A DNA stretch of 64,000 nt from Sporosarcina limicola (GCF_014873855.1 NZ_JADBEL010000021.1:1-64000); one strand, 5' to 3'. Counted from the stretch's first letter, positions 35,880 to 46,092 are shown. Numbers and translations are program-made. The notes: generated from the letters alone by a model not told the origin.

Positions 35880-38225
35880 ATGGATACTTCAATACGGTCA
35901 ACCGTCGGGAAGTCGGAACAGAGAATCGATACAGTTGAAAAGGCCACTGGGAGAGTTCGATATGTGGGGGATTATGCGGTTCCTGGCATGTTGTATGCTA
36001 AATTGGTGACGAGCACAGAGGCGCATGCCAATATCAAAGCAATCGATACAACAGAGGCTTGGAAAGTACCAGGTGTGCGCGCAATCGTCACAGGTGAGGT
36101 TTTCCCTTTCCATATCGGTCCAATCCTAGCAGACCGACCTCCTTTAGCGTTTGAAAAAGTGCGTTATTACGGTGAACCTGTAGCCATTGTTGTAGCCGAT
36201 CATGAACATCAAGGGAAACTGGCGGCGAGCCTAGTTAAGGTCGAATACGAACAGTTACCCGTCGTGAACTCTGTTAAACAGGCATTTGAGACCGGCGCTC
36301 CATTAGTGCATACCGATTCAGGCCAGTATATGAAAATCATCAGTGACGTCTATCCCGTACCTGGAACGAATATCGGCAGTCATATTAAAATCCGTAAAGG
36401 AGATTTCGGTACTGCATGGGCAGCGTGTGCGGAAACAGTAACGGCTACTTATTCATTTAATTTATCGGATCACGCCGCCCTCGAAACGCGAAGTACACGA
36501 GTTGAAATTAATCCAGCTGGTAAAGTCATCGTTCATTCTTGCACGCAGTCACCTTTTACCATCAAGAAAGTATTAAATCAGTTTTTCAGTATTGAAGTGG
36601 GCAATATTATGGTTCATGTCCCATTGGTAGGCGGCGCCTTTGGAGGGAAGGGAACTATCCAGTTAGAACCGCTCGCTTATTTAGCATCGAAAGCGGTAGG
36701 AGGCAAAATGGTGAAGTTGCAATTTGAACGGGAAGAGGATATGAGAACAGCTCCTTGCCATATCGGATTTGACGCGACTATTAAACTGGGGGTTGATAAA
36801 GGGGGTAAATTGCTTGCGGGACAATATACGTTTTTGATTGATTCAGGAGCCTACACGGACCAGGCGGCAGGAATAACAAGGGCGGCGGCGCTTGATTGTA
36901 CAGGCCCTTATGACATCCCGAATGTATGGTGCGACTCCTATTGCATGTATACCAATCATCCGTTTGCCACGTCATTCAGGGGGTACGGTCACCCCGAATT
37001 GACATTTGCGGTAGAAAGGACGATGGATCAATTAGCCCGGAAATTAAACATGGATCCCATTCAATTACGACTTCTTAATTGCATCAAACCTGGAGACACG
37101 ACGCCAACACAATCTGTGCTTACAGCAAGCAATATCGGTGATGTGGAGAAATGTATGCTCCGCGCAAAGGAAATAATCGAGTGGGATAAAGGCGAGCGGA
37201 TTGAAGTCGGGACAGAAATCGTGCGCTCCAAAGGAATCAGCATGATTTGGAAAACATCGACAACTGCTACTAACGCTCAAGCGGGTGCGGTGTTGATTTT
37301 TGAGGCAGATGGCACTGTCAATGTAAACTGCGCGGCAATTGAACTGGGACAAGGAACGAAAACAATTCTTGGACAGATTGCTGCTGAAACACTGAAAATG
37401 GGCATGGACAAAATTCATGTGACGATGGAAGTGAACACACAATATGACCCCCATCAATGGCGAACGGTAGCGAGTAGTACGACCTTTTTGGCGGGACAGG
37501 CAGTACTCGCCGCTGCTAAAGATGCGATTACCCAATTGAAAAAGACAGCAGCCATTGTTTTACAATGCGCCGAAGAAGATTTAGATGTGGGCGGAGGACG
37601 TGTCTATTTGAAGCCAGATCCATCACATGGTGTCGACTTCAAGGACATTGCGCTAGGGTACACATTCCCGAATGGCCATGCGATTGGCGGTCAAGTTGTC
37701 GGTGTTGGCAAACATATTCAAAGACATTTGACGCCAATGGACAAAGAAACAGGGTTCGGGAAACCAGGTCCGTGGTGGTCTGTGGGTGCGCAGGCGGTGG
37801 AAGTGGAGTGGAATGAACGGGATTATACGTACAAAATAGTGAAGGCCGTTACAGTTCTTGACGGGGGTACTATCATTAATCCCATGACTGCAACACAGCA
37901 AATGAGGGGCGGCATGTATATGGGGCTTAGTTTCGCGAGTACAGAATCATTTATTTTTAATGAACAAGGCGTGATGCAAAATCCGGATTTGCGTAATTAT
38001 CAACTGCTACGTTTCGGTGAACAGCCGGCGGAATATCTCGTCGATTTTATCGAAACGCCGTCCGCCGATGGTCCGTATGGTGCGCGTGGGATTGGGGAAT
38101 ACGGGGTGATTGGTATGGCGGCAGCACTGGCAAATAGTCTATCAGTGGCGGCACAAGTGGAGCTAAATGAGTTACCACTCATCCCAGAATTCATCTGGAG
38201 AACGAAGAAGGAGGGTGGGAAATGA
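35880..38225 (+). CDS. pucD: xanthine dehydrogenase molybdenum subunit
   Basis: 781 residues. Aldehyde oxidase/xanthine dehydrogenase N-terminal a/b hammerhead (about 20-130), then the molybdopterin-binding domain with GGAFGGKG near 256, FRGYGHPE near 362 and the C-terminal GARGIGEYG, where the catalytic Glu lies. Oxidises hypoxanthine/xanthine to urate with PucC (FAD) and PucE (2Fe-2S). GGGAGGGG precedes the ATG. The next gene overlaps by four bases. Substrate is inferred from the puc-like gene set. Confidence 0.93.
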   Translation: MDTSIRSTVGKSEQRIDTVEKATGRVRYVGDYAVPGMLYAKLVTSTEAHANIKAIDTTEAWKVPGVRAIVTGEVFPFHIGPILADRPPLAFEKVRYYGEPVAIVVADHEHQGKLAASLVKVEYEQLPVVNSVKQAFETGAPLVHTDSGQYMKIISDVYPVPGTNIGSHIKIRKGDFGTAWAACAETVTATYSFNLSDHAALETRSTRVEINPAGKVIVHSCTQSPFTIKKVLNQFFSIEVGNIMVHVPLVGGAFGGKGTIQLEPLAYLASKAVGGKMVKLQFEREEDMRTAPCHIGFDATIKLGVDKGGKLLAGQYTFLIDSGAYTDQAAGITRAAALDCTGPYDIPNVWCDSYCMYTNHPFATSFRGYGHPELTFAVERTMDQLARKLNMDPIQLRLLNCIKPGDTTPTQSVLTASNIGDVEKCMLRAKEIIEWDKGERIEVGTEIVRSKGISMIWKTSTTATNAQAGAVLIFEADGTVNVNCAAIELGQGTKTILGQIAAETLKMGMDKIHVTMEVNTQYDPHQWRTVASSTTFLAGQAVLAAAKDAITQLKKTAAIVLQCAEEDLDVGGGRVYLKPDPSHGVDFKDIALGYTFPNGHAIGGQVVGVGKHIQRHLTPMDKETGFGKPGPWWSVGAQAVEVEWNERDYTYKIVKAVTVLDGGTIINPMTATQQMRGGMYMGLSFASTESFIFNEQGVMQNPDLRNYQLLRFGEQPAEYLVDFIETPSADGPYGARGIGEYGVIGMAAALANSLSVAAQVELNELPLIPEFIWRTKKEGGK

Positions 38226-39052
38226 TTGCGTTCGATTTTAATTACTTCAAGCCATCCACGATTTCGGAAGCGGTCGATACCTTTAACGAAGCACGGGAAC
38301 GTGGGGAGAAGACCATCTATTATTCAGGTGGAACGGAAATCATCACGTTCGCACGTGTGAATAAAATAACGATGGACACAGTCATTGATAGTAAAGGGAT
38401 TCCAGAGTGTAACGTGCTAGAGATACAGGGCGATAAGCTGGTCATCGGGGCGGCTGTTTCATTGAATAAAATAACGGAGTCGAATTTATTTCCTTTATTG
38501 GGCCAGACCGTTAAGAAAATTGCGGATCACACTTCACGGAATAAGATTACGATAGGTGGGAATCTAAACAGTCAATTGATGTACAGGGAAGCGATGTTGC
38601 CTTTACTAGTGGCAAATGCAAAAGTAAGAATTGCAGGCAAGGAAGGGGAAGAGGTCCTACCGTTAGAAAAGTTTTTTAACAAGGAAATAGATGAAGGGAA
38701 GTTCCTTGTACAAATCATAATCGATACACAGTACGTAGATTTGCCTTTTATTAGTTTGAAACGCACGAGAATGTCGAAGGTTGGTTACCCGGTTGTCTCC
38801 TTGGCGGCATTGATGAAGAATCAGCGTATTCGCGTTGCATTTAGTGGGATCTCTGAACATCCTTTTCGCTCAGCTGTTGTCGAAGGGGTTCTCAATGATC
38901 GCACATTGACGGTGAAAGAAAGAATTGACAAGGCCGTAGCCAAACTTCCTGCATCTATTGTTCAAGACATACATGCTTCGGCGAAATACCGCGAATTTGT
39001 GTTAAAGAATAGCCTGACAGACGCGCTAGAAAATATGGAGGGCATAAAATGA
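38222..39052 (+). CDS. pucC: xanthine dehydrogenase FAD-binding subunit
   Basis: 276 residues. FAD-binding PCMH-type fold with YYSGGTEIITFARV near 36 and the conserved HTSRNKITIGGNLN near 102. It passes electrons from the iron-sulfur subunit to the acceptor. Overlaps both neighbours by four bases (ATGA), so the three genes are translationally coupled. Confidence 0.92.
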   Translation: MIAFDFNYFKPSTISEAVDTFNEARERGEKTIYYSGGTEIITFARVNKITMDTVIDSKGIPECNVLEIQGDKLVIGAAVSLNKITESNLFPLLGQTVKKIADHTSRNKITIGGNLNSQLMYREAMLPLLVANAKVRIAGKEGEEVLPLEKFFNKEIDEGKFLVQIIIDTQYVDLPFISLKRTRMSKVGYPVVSLAALMKNQRIRVAFSGISEHPFRSAVVEGVLNDRTLTVKERIDKAVAKLPASIVQDIHASAKYREFVLKNSLTDALENMEGIK

Positions 39053-39549
39053 TTATTTCAAACGGAATAACAAAGTCGATTATCCAACTTCATGTCAATG
39101 GGGAAACCCACGATACTGTCATTCGATCCGCAGATACGCTCCTGCATACATTACGGGAACAATTAGGGCTGACAGGGGCAAAAAAGGCTTGTGGAAATGG
39201 CGATTGCGGAGCATGTACGGTACTGGTGAACGGTGAGTCGATGCACTCTTGTCTATCGCTAGCGATTGAAGCAGTTAATCAGCCGATTACGACCATAGAA
39301 GGACTGCTAGATTCACCTATTCAAAAGGCGTTTATAGAAAACTGGGCCATTCAATGCGGCTATTGCACGCCGGGTTTCATTGTAAACACCCATGCGCTTA
39401 TAACTAAACATCCGAATGCCGGCGATGAAGTGATTGAGGAATGGTTGCAATCAAATCTTTGTCGGTGTACAGGGTATCAGGAGATTATGGCGGCGGTACG
39501 GACAGTGTGCAATAGCTCGCAACTTAGAACCCCCCCAACAAATGAATGA
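39049..39549 (+). CDS. pucE: xanthine dehydrogenase iron-sulfur subunit
   Basis: 166 residues. N-terminal plant-type 2Fe-2S ferredoxin with CGNGDCGACTVLVNG and a C-terminal helical 2Fe-2S domain with CGYCTPG and CRCTG. Length and motifs match the CoxS/XdhE family. Last gene of the structural operon. Confidence 0.95.
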   Translation: MIISNGITKSIIQLHVNGETHDTVIRSADTLLHTLREQLGLTGAKKACGNGDCGACTVLVNGESMHSCLSLAIEAVNQPITTIEGLLDSPIQKAFIENWAIQCGYCTPGFIVNTHALITKHPNAGDEVIEEWLQSNLCRCTGYQEIMAAVRTVCNSSQLRTPPTNE

Positions 39550-39572
39550 ACTGTCGAGGGGGGATGGTGGTG

Positions 39573-39902
39573 TTAGCCTTTTTTGAAACTGTTGTTGCCG
39601 CTGTTCAATGATTGGATTAGCTGAAGCGTTTGCGCCGCCTGATCAATCTGTTGGCGGACTTGTTCCAATTGCTGTTGTACAGTAGACGGTGACTGGGTAA
39701 CGGCCGCGCCTTGTATCTGGTTTAGTAGCTGCGAAGCTTGTTGAAGTTGTTGTTGCGCTTGTTGAACGGATTGTGTGTCGAACATGGAAGTTATTTGCTG
39801 TATTGTCTGTACGGCTTGTTGCATTGCTTGAAGCGCATGCTTCTTTTGCTTTTGGAATTGTTGTTCAACTTGCAGCTGATCTTGCTTATTTTGCTGTACC
39901 AA
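39573..39902 (-). CDS. small Gln-rich coiled-coil protein
   Basis: 109 residues, about one quarter Gln, with heptad-like spacing throughout, so probably a long coiled coil. No signal peptide. TTG start with GGAGT 7 nt upstream. Gln-rich small proteins of this kind occur in spore formers, but a spore role is only a guess. Confidence 0.6.
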   Translation of the reverse strand: MVQQNKQDQLQVEQQFQKQKKHALQAMQQAVQTIQQITSMFDTQSVQQAQQQLQQASQLLNQIQGAAVTQSPSTVQQQLEQVRQQIDQAAQTLQLIQSLNSGNNSFKKG

Positions 39903-40062
39903 GTGGGGGGACTCCTTTCATTTAAAAATGCCTCAGTCGCTACTAGTATTCGGAAAGTAAACAGTTTTTTAATCAAAAAGGAAAGTATTTCGAAACTTCA
40001 ATCATTTTCCGCGAACAAAATGATATACTAAACTCATTCACTTTGTTGAAATGGGGGAGAGC

Positions 40063-40764
40063 ATGTCAGAAAATAATGAATCAGCATTCGTGATGTTTTC
40101 ATTGCCACATTTCGCGGCAATAGGGCTATTAATTTTCGCTATTATACTTTTATATAGCTTTAAAAGAAAAGTACACGTAACTATTCTTGGCGGACAACGG
40201 ATTGAACGAGTTTTCGCAATCTCTTTATTAATGATGGAACTCTATTTTCATATGTCGTATATGTGGGTGGGTCGATGGGCTATTAGCTATTCGTTGCCAC
40301 TTGAATTATGTAGTTTTTCATTGATTGTAGCCATCACCTTGCTCTGGACCGGGAATCGTCACCTTGTCGATTTCGTCTTTTACGCTGGAATCGGAGGGGC
40401 TATCCAGGCTTTTTTGACGCCTGTGATTGATTTTGGTTATCCACATTTCAGATACTTTCATTTTTTCTATGTCCATGGTGGCATCATTTTGACGGCACTT
40501 TATTTCTACCGGATGAAAGGTTATCGGCCCACTTTTAAAGGAATAATCAAAACAATGGTGACTTTAAATGGTTTGTTGCCAGTAATTTTTGCTATAAATT
40601 GGATTGTGAATGGCAACTATATGTTTCTACAGCAAAAACCTAGTGGTGGAAGCCTATTGGACTATCTGGGTCCCTATCCGTGGTATATCCTATCACTAGA
40701 AGCAGTGGCTTTTACCATGTTCCTCGGTTTATGGCTAGTGTTCAAAGGTAAGCGGAGAGAATAA
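40063..40764 (+). CDS. ywaF: YwaF/TIGR02206-type membrane protein
   Basis: About 233 residues with six to seven membrane helices and the family pattern LPLELCSFS near 95 and HFFYVHGGI near 145. TIGR02206/YwaF proteins are of unknown function. ATG 40063 is chosen since GGGGGAG is just before it; an upstream ATG lies in that site. Confidence 0.85.
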   Translation: MSENNESAFVMFSLPHFAAIGLLIFAIILLYSFKRKVHVTILGGQRIERVFAISLLMMELYFHMSYMWVGRWAISYSLPLELCSFSLIVAITLLWTGNRHLVDFVFYAGIGGAIQAFLTPVIDFGYPHFRYFHFFYVHGGIILTALYFYRMKGYRPTFKGIIKTMVTLNGLLPVIFAINWIVNGNYMFLQQKPSGGSLLDYLGPYPWYILSLEAVAFTMFLGLWLVFKGKRRE

Positions 40765-40879
40765 AGCGCATGTTTTTCAATTAAAATGGACAGCTAATTG
40801 CAAAGGATGGTATTCTTAATGGTAACAAGTATCTCTAGATAATGATTTGAGATGAAAACTTTTATAAGGGGAATCGTAT

Positions 40880-41083
40880 ATGACTGAATCAAATGAAACG
40901 AAATCTACTGAAGAACAAAAAACAAAAGCAAGCTACAAAGACATTATCAAACAACAGCTTGAAGCAAAGAAAAATAAACAAAATGCTGGTAATTTAATAA
41001 GTGGTGGCGTTCAACAGACGAAGAAAATGAAAAGCCAGCAAGCAAGAAAAGCGAGTAATTCACATAGGAAAATGGGCGTTTAA
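40880..41083 (+). CDS. small basic hydrophilic protein
   Basis: 67 residues, Lys/Gln/Ser-rich, no hydrophobic segment, probably disordered. A TAAGGGG site precedes the ATG. Ends before a strong terminator. No family recognised. Confidence 0.6.
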   Translation: MTESNETKSTEEQKTKASYKDIIKQQLEAKKNKQNAGNLISGGVQQTKKMKSQQARKASNSHRKMGV

Positions 41084-41125
41084 TCTCGAAAATTCTATAA
41101 TCCTGCATGGGTAACTACTTAATTT

Positions 41126-41164
41126 AAAGGCCGTTTGACGTTAATACGTCAAACGGCCTTTTGT
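41126..41164. terminator. strong terminator
   Basis: AAAGGCCGTTTGACG / CGTCAAACGGCCTTTT stem. The 41165-41565 gap then holds a purine-rich tandem repeat (AGAGGAGAGAAGTGA, 41211-41252) and nothing else I recognise. Confidence 0.9.
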
Positions 41165-41565
41165 GCTGCAATTTGCATTGCAGTCTAGTTATTTTTAACT
41201 ATTTCTAACTATGGAGAGGGGAGAAGTGAAGAGGAGAGAAGTGAAGAGGAGTTCCTAATCTTGTAATGGGTCTACTTTCATCCAGTCCATCTTTTCATCT
41301 AGGAACAGAAATAGTTACGAGTAATTAGAAAAATGACATTGACACTAAAGATAAATATGAATATAATGGTAATTATGTTAAAATGATTCACGAAAGGTTT
41401 TTGGGAGTAATGTAAGGAAAATAGTTCCGCCTAGAGAGGGTGTTATCTAATTAAAAAGCGCGACATACAGCGCAAACTGTATTGAAAAACGCAGTATCAT
41501 ACTAACAGAACTAGAGAATGGATCATCAATCAGCACCAGTAGATAATGGAAAGTAGGAATGCTAA

Positions 41566-42165
41566 ATGAATGAAAAAATGAATCCGTGGCTTTCAGTTTG
41601 GGTAAAGCCCCGAAAAACGATGCGCTATGTAATTGAAACAAAATCGATGCAATATATGTTAATTGTCGTCTTAATTTCGGGTGTAATTGATATATTGGAT
41701 AAAGCGAGTAACAAAAATTTAGGAGATTCCTTCGCTTTACCGCTCATTATCTTGATGGCGCTTGTTTTGGGTCCTTTGTTTGGGTGGATTGGATGGTGGA
41801 CAAGTTCGGGAATCTCCTATTGGGTTGGAAAATGGTTTGGTGGTCAAGGAAGTTTTGATGATTTACGAATGGCGTTCGCTGTTTCCTATATACCGCTTGT
41901 TTTGTTGGGTGTATTTTGGATTTTTGATATTTTAATCGTTGGCGCAGCACTTTTTACTGAGGCTCCTGAAGTTCCGTATTCCCAAATAGTATGGCTGATA
42001 ATCCGTAGCATAATTTCAGTTATTGTGGGCATTTGGAGTACTGTTATTTTAATTAATACAGTGGCCGAAGCGCATCGTTTTTCCGCTTGGAAAGCATTTG
42101 CTACCATTATACTTCCGGTAGTTGTCCCGGTTTTCTTTGTGTTTTTACTCTTTATGTTCATTTAA
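41566..42165 (+). CDS. Yip1-family membrane protein
   Basis: 199 residues with five membrane helices and the Yip1 layout (NPWLSVWVKPRKTMR at the start, GWWTSSGISYWVGKWFGG near 67). Function in bacteria unknown. A terminator follows. Lies before, but is separate from, the ECF/ABC operon. Confidence 0.78.
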   Translation: MNEKMNPWLSVWVKPRKTMRYVIETKSMQYMLIVVLISGVIDILDKASNKNLGDSFALPLIILMALVLGPLFGWIGWWTSSGISYWVGKWFGGQGSFDDLRMAFAVSYIPLVLLGVFWIFDILIVGAALFTEAPEVPYSQIVWLIIRSIISVIVGIWSTVILINTVAEAHRFSAWKAFATIILPVVVPVFFVFLLFMFI

Positions 42166-42169
42166 TCTA

Positions 42170-42215
42170 CGACTTTGAATTGAACTTAACCGTCAATTCA
42201 AAGTCTTTTTATTTG
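42170..42215 (+). terminator. rho-independent terminator
   Basis: GACTTTGAATTGA / TCAATTCAAAGTC stem followed by TTTTTATTT. Confidence 0.88.
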
Positions 42216-42339
42216 ATTATAGATTGAATTGCTAAGAAAGTTGTTCGTGGTAAAAGATATCGTTTGAACTTACCACCTTCTTTTATTCATCTTTTCAAAG
42301 GTTGGAATACTAAGCGGATTGTTGTTTTAAAATTTTCAG

Positions 42340-42366
42340 TGAAACAATTTTAATCTTCCATTCGTG
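42340..42366 (+). promoter_or_regulatory. candidate ECF-sigma promoter
   Basis: TGAAAC (42340-42345), 17 bp, then CGTG (42363-42366), close to the TGAAAC-N16/17-CGT form of Bacillus ECF promoters. It lies about 35 bp before the first gene of an operon that itself encodes an ECF sigma factor. Confidence 0.5.
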
Positions 42367-42401
42367 AAAGGGACAAGAAGCGTATTGGAGGAGAAATTAA
42401 A

Positions 42402-43274
42402 ATGCACACAATCACTATAAAAGGACTGACTAAATCATTTCGCAAGTTCCGAGCGCTGGATGGGATCGATCTACAGATTGGACCTGGGTTGTTTGGACTG
42501 CTTGGACCGAATGGAGCAGGAAAGACAACATTGATGAAAGTCCTAAGCACAAGTAGTAGTTGGAGCGATGGAAAGGTGACGGTATATGGATTTGACCTTT
42601 TAAAAGAAGGCGATAAAGTCCGTGAATTGCTGGGCTATTTACCGCAACAATTTCAAACACCTCATCATTTTACCGGGGGACAGTTATTACACTACATCGC
42701 AAGCATGAAGGGCGTTTTGGATACAACAGAACGAACGAAACAAGTTGAGCGTGTATTACGCGAAGTGAATCTCGAACAACATGCAAATAAAAGAATAAAA
42801 GCGTATTCTGGTGGCATGAAAAGAAGGCTCGGCATTGCGCAAGCCTTACTTGGGAATCCCAAACTCATTATTTTTGACGAACCAACAGCTGGCTTAGATC
42901 CTTCGGAGCGAATTCGTTTTCGAAATCTGATTGAAAGGTTAAGTAAAGAGTGCACAATTATTTTATCGACTCACATTATTAGTGATATTGAATCTACTTG
43001 TGAAAAGGTTGCTGTTATGAATAATGGAGAAGTGCATTTCCAGGGATCAGTCGAGGAGCTAGCCCAGATTGCAGAAAATGTGGTTTGGGAGCTGCACGTG
43101 CCTATTTCAGAATATGACCTTATTGAAAGAGATTATGTAATCATTTCGAGTAGAAGAGAAGGGGATCATGTGCTTTTCCGAGTTATTTCAAAAGTTCAAC
43201 CCCATCACCTGGCAAAAACTGTTTCACCTTCTCTTGAAGATGGTTACATGGCCATATTAAATGGGGTGATCTAA
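42402..43274 (+). CDS. ABC transporter ATP-binding protein
   Basis: 290 residues. Walker A GPNGAGKTT (near 37), signature YSGGMKRRL (near 134), Walker B LIIFDEPTAGLD (near 156), switch His in STHII. Type found with ABC-2 permeases. TGGAGGAGAAA precedes the ATG. Its stop overlaps the start of the permease gene by one base. First gene of a six-gene operon. Confidence 0.92.
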   Translation: MHTITIKGLTKSFRKFRALDGIDLQIGPGLFGLLGPNGAGKTTLMKVLSTSSSWSDGKVTVYGFDLLKEGDKVRELLGYLPQQFQTPHHFTGGQLLHYIASMKGVLDTTERTKQVERVLREVNLEQHANKRIKAYSGGMKRRLGIAQALLGNPKLIIFDEPTAGLDPSERIRFRNLIERLSKECTIILSTHIISDIESTCEKVAVMNNGEVHFQGSVEELAQIAENVVWELHVPISEYDLIERDYVIISSRREGDHVLFRVISKVQPHHLAKTVSPSLEDGYMAILNGVI

Positions 43275-45415
43275 TGAATGGGTTTTCGTTCATTTTTAAA
43301 AATGAAGTTTCATTATTGTCCCGAAATAAATTTTTAATACTTCCGCTCGTAATTAATGTACTTTGTTGGGGAACGATCATCACTTTTTATGAAGTAGAGC
43401 CTTTTCATTTCGAAACGCGAGGGGAGCTATTTTATACGAACTTTCAGTGGATCTTAGTGGTGAATCTCCTCTTGCTAGGCTTATTTGCGACATACGTAGG
43501 AGGGAAAGATTCGGAGAGCGAATTTGAATCGTTAGTCATTACATACTCGGTAAAAAACACACACTGGTTGATTGGAAAATGGTTTGTTGCCCAATGTTAC
43601 GGTGCATGTTTCACCTTGATAACGTTGTTTATTCAAGAGCTATGGTTTCTGAGTGGTGGCATGGAAGTTGATGAGGTAGTGCAAAACAGTTTCTACATTT
43701 TTTTTCAAATGGAAGGAGCACTATTTTTAATCATCTCAATCGGGTTTTTACTGGGTAGTTTAATTCGGAGCGTGATTTCATACATGATCACGCCAGTTGT
43801 AATAGGGTGGATGACATACATAACCGTAACAATTACGATTAATTCTCCCATAAATCCCCGGTTAAAGCTAATACTCAGTCAGGATGCAATGTATACGGTT
43901 AATCCTTACAGTGGTATTTGGGGGATTGGAAATATTTTGGGTAATTCACTTCTACACCAGGCGGTTGTGCTGTTAGCAGGTTTCTTTCTATTAGTAGTAA
44001 CGCTATTAATATATCGTCCAAGACGTAGCCAGAGAAAAGAAAAATTTATTGTAATAACTATGCTAGTGGCAGTAAGTATTCCGGCTATGTTGTTAGGTAA
44101 GCAACGGTATAACCAGTATGATGTTGCTTTTAAGCATTATCTTGAAACGGGTCAAACCTATTTGATGCCTTTAGAAGAGGAAGAGTCCTTTTATGAAAAT
44201 AGATGGGATCAAACTAAAAGTAACTTTTCTATGGAACAGACGGATTTGGTCGTCGTATTTCCTTTAAAAGATACCATTTCCGTAAAAAGTGAATTGGTAA
44301 TTCGCCATAATGGGGAGATAGCAGTTAACGAATTGGAGTTGACCCTCCATCATGCGTTGAGCGTGACGAATTTCGATAATGAAATTATAGATTCTTTTAT
44401 ACAAGATGGTGATTCCATTCTTGTAAAAACAAAAGAGATGATTCAACCGCAACAATTAATCCAGTTGAAACTGAATTATGAAGGGAATATCAAGCAATAT
44501 CGCAATGATGCACTCGTAGAACAATCGTTCAGCAGTGAAGACGGCATCTATCTTCCAAAAGAGGCAGGCTGGTACCCCCTCATTGGAAAGAGAAAATTGG
44601 CGATTAGTAGCCCACACTCCCACATATATTCGAATTTCGACTTACGGAACGGTCGAATGGTCGAGACGATTCCGACTGCATTTACTGTTCATATCGACCA
44701 GCCTTATGGTATCCCCATTACGTTAACAATTCCAGAGGTAGAGAAAGGCATCTATAAAGGGATATCATACTATGGCTTGTCTCTAATCGGAGGTAACTTT
44801 AAGGAAGAAGTATTTGAAGGGATACGGCTGATTGGCCATTCTGACTTGATTCCAGGCGCCCGGAATGAGGTGACTATGAGCATTGATGGTTGGCGGTCTA
44901 TAGAGGAATGGTTGGGTGTTCCGGTCGTTCCAGAAGTCATCTATATAATGGACTTCATGCATGCCGAATTGACAAGACAGTCGCCGAGTCGAGAATTTCT
45001 TGTTTGGGATGGGTTTGTGTTAAAGGGTTTACTAGAAAGGGAAACAACAAGGGCTTTTTATACGACTTCATCCCTTGTAGGAGACTACTTATTTAATACA
45101 AACAACGATTTGAGAAATGATTCGAGAATTGTAATTAGTCTTATGGATTGGGAATTTCAAAAGCACTTTGGTACAGCATCTAATTTCGAAAGCTATTCTG
45201 AAGTATATTATGAATCAAATCTGGCAATATCCCCGAGAGAAGAAAAACTCATTCACATGATTGGGAAATACGAACAAAAAGGTGAAGTTGAATTTAGTGC
45301 GCTCGTCAAATCTGTTTATTTACAATACGAAGAAATGGAAGACAAAACGGGCTTCAATCTTGTGAATGCAATTGAGGTCTTTGAACAATTAGAAATAGAG
45401 GGACAAGATTTATGA
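43274..45415 (+). CDS. ABC-2 permease with large M1-like extracytoplasmic domain
   Basis: 713 residues. Six membrane helices in residues 15-270 form an ABC-2-type unit. After the sixth helix, residues 280-713 are soluble. They start with a beta region (SVKSELVIRHNGEIAVNELE ... IQLKLNYEG ... GIYLPKEAGWYPLIG) that reads like the N-terminal domain of M1 aminopeptidases, as in known permease-M1 fusions. I find no HExxH or downstream Glu, so the peptidase part, if it is one, is inactive. Overlaps the next gene by four bases. Confidence 0.7.
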   Translation: MNGFSFIFKNEVSLLSRNKFLILPLVINVLCWGTIITFYEVEPFHFETRGELFYTNFQWILVVNLLLLGLFATYVGGKDSESEFESLVITYSVKNTHWLIGKWFVAQCYGACFTLITLFIQELWFLSGGMEVDEVVQNSFYIFFQMEGALFLIISIGFLLGSLIRSVISYMITPVVIGWMTYITVTITINSPINPRLKLILSQDAMYTVNPYSGIWGIGNILGNSLLHQAVVLLAGFFLLVVTLLIYRPRRSQRKEKFIVITMLVAVSIPAMLLGKQRYNQYDVAFKHYLETGQTYLMPLEEEESFYENRWDQTKSNFSMEQTDLVVVFPLKDTISVKSELVIRHNGEIAVNELELTLHHALSVTNFDNEIIDSFIQDGDSILVKTKEMIQPQQLIQLKLNYEGNIKQYRNDALVEQSFSSEDGIYLPKEAGWYPLIGKRKLAISSPHSHIYSNFDLRNGRMVETIPTAFTVHIDQPYGIPITLTIPEVEKGIYKGISYYGLSLIGGNFKEEVFEGIRLIGHSDLIPGARNEVTMSIDGWRSIEEWLGVPVVPEVIYIMDFMHAELTRQSPSREFLVWDGFVLKGLLERETTRAFYTTSSLVGDYLFNTNNDLRNDSRIVISLMDWEFQKHFGTASNFESYSEVYYESNLAISPREEKLIHMIGKYEQKGEVEFSALVKSVYLQYEEMEDKTGFNLVNAIEVFEQLEIEGQDL

Positions 45416-46092
45416 GCGGCGTATGGCTTAGGATGCGTATTTGGCTGAAACTTTGGTTGACGACGGTGCATTCAATTTCCATCATGTTACTCGTTCCGAT
45501 TAGTATATATCTCGTTTTCACTATTGAAGCGGGGGACATTCGATCATTTTCAAGTTTGGTGTATGAACAAGCGACAGTGATTTGGTTTGTATTTGTTTTG
45601 CAATGGTCTTTCTCCATTGATTTTAATTCGAATTTCCATGTTCAATTGATAACTTATCGTTTATCGAGAGTGCACATTATTTTGGAAAGATTGCTTTTCT
45701 CATACTTTATCTTTTACAGCACCCTCATACTCCTAACAATTGTGTTCAAAATTTGGGGATTCAATTTTTCCTGGTATAGCTTAGTTTTTACAATTCCTGT
45801 GCACGCAAGCATTGGCGGAGTTGTTTTATTCGGTACAGTTATGGGAAATCATTCGCTTGGCGGCTTGTTCGGGGGACTCATTTCTGGGCTATTTTTAATC
45901 GTTGGCGGAGAGTTGTTAGGGAATCTTAATCCGATTTTACTCAAATTTCAAAATGTCTACAAGTATGTAGTCGAAACGGGTATGGCTGAGACAAACTCAG
46001 GTTGGATTACCACAAATCGATTTTTTTATCTGCTACTAGGTGTTCTATTAATCGTTCTAGCGTTGGTACAGTTCAATAAAAAGACTTTTTAG
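45412..46092 (+). CDS. ABC-2-like membrane protein
   Basis: 226 residues with six likely membrane helices and no large loops. Probably a second permease subunit for the ATPase at 42402. It overlaps the previous gene (ATGA) and its stop codon abuts the sigma factor frame. No family signature beyond general ABC-2 layout. Confidence 0.6.
   Translation: MSGVWLRMRIWLKLWLTTVHSISIMLLVPISIYLVFTIEAGDIRSFSSLVYEQATVIWFVFVLQWSFSIDFNSNFHVQLITYRLSRVHIILERLLFSYFIFYSTLILLTIVFKIWGFNFSWYSLVFTIPVHASIGGVVLFGTVMGNHSLGGLFGGLISGLFLIVGGELLGNLNPILLKFQNVYKYVVETGMAETNSGWITTNRFFYLLLGVLLIVLALVQFNKKTF

Noticed and set aside
37065..37535. 156-residue minus-strand open frame
   Set aside because: Entirely inside pucD on the other strand; no start signal and the pucD product is clearly real.
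35880..39549. CO dehydrogenase (cox) instead of xanthine dehydrogenase
   Set aside because: The large subunit lacks the AYRCSFR active-site loop of form I CO dehydrogenase (it reads FRGYGHPE), and the flanking pucAB-type genes favour purine oxidation.
39738..40031. 97-residue Leu-rich plus-strand frame
   Set aside because: Antisense of the Gln-rich gene (CAG/CAA read as Leu codons); no ribosome site.
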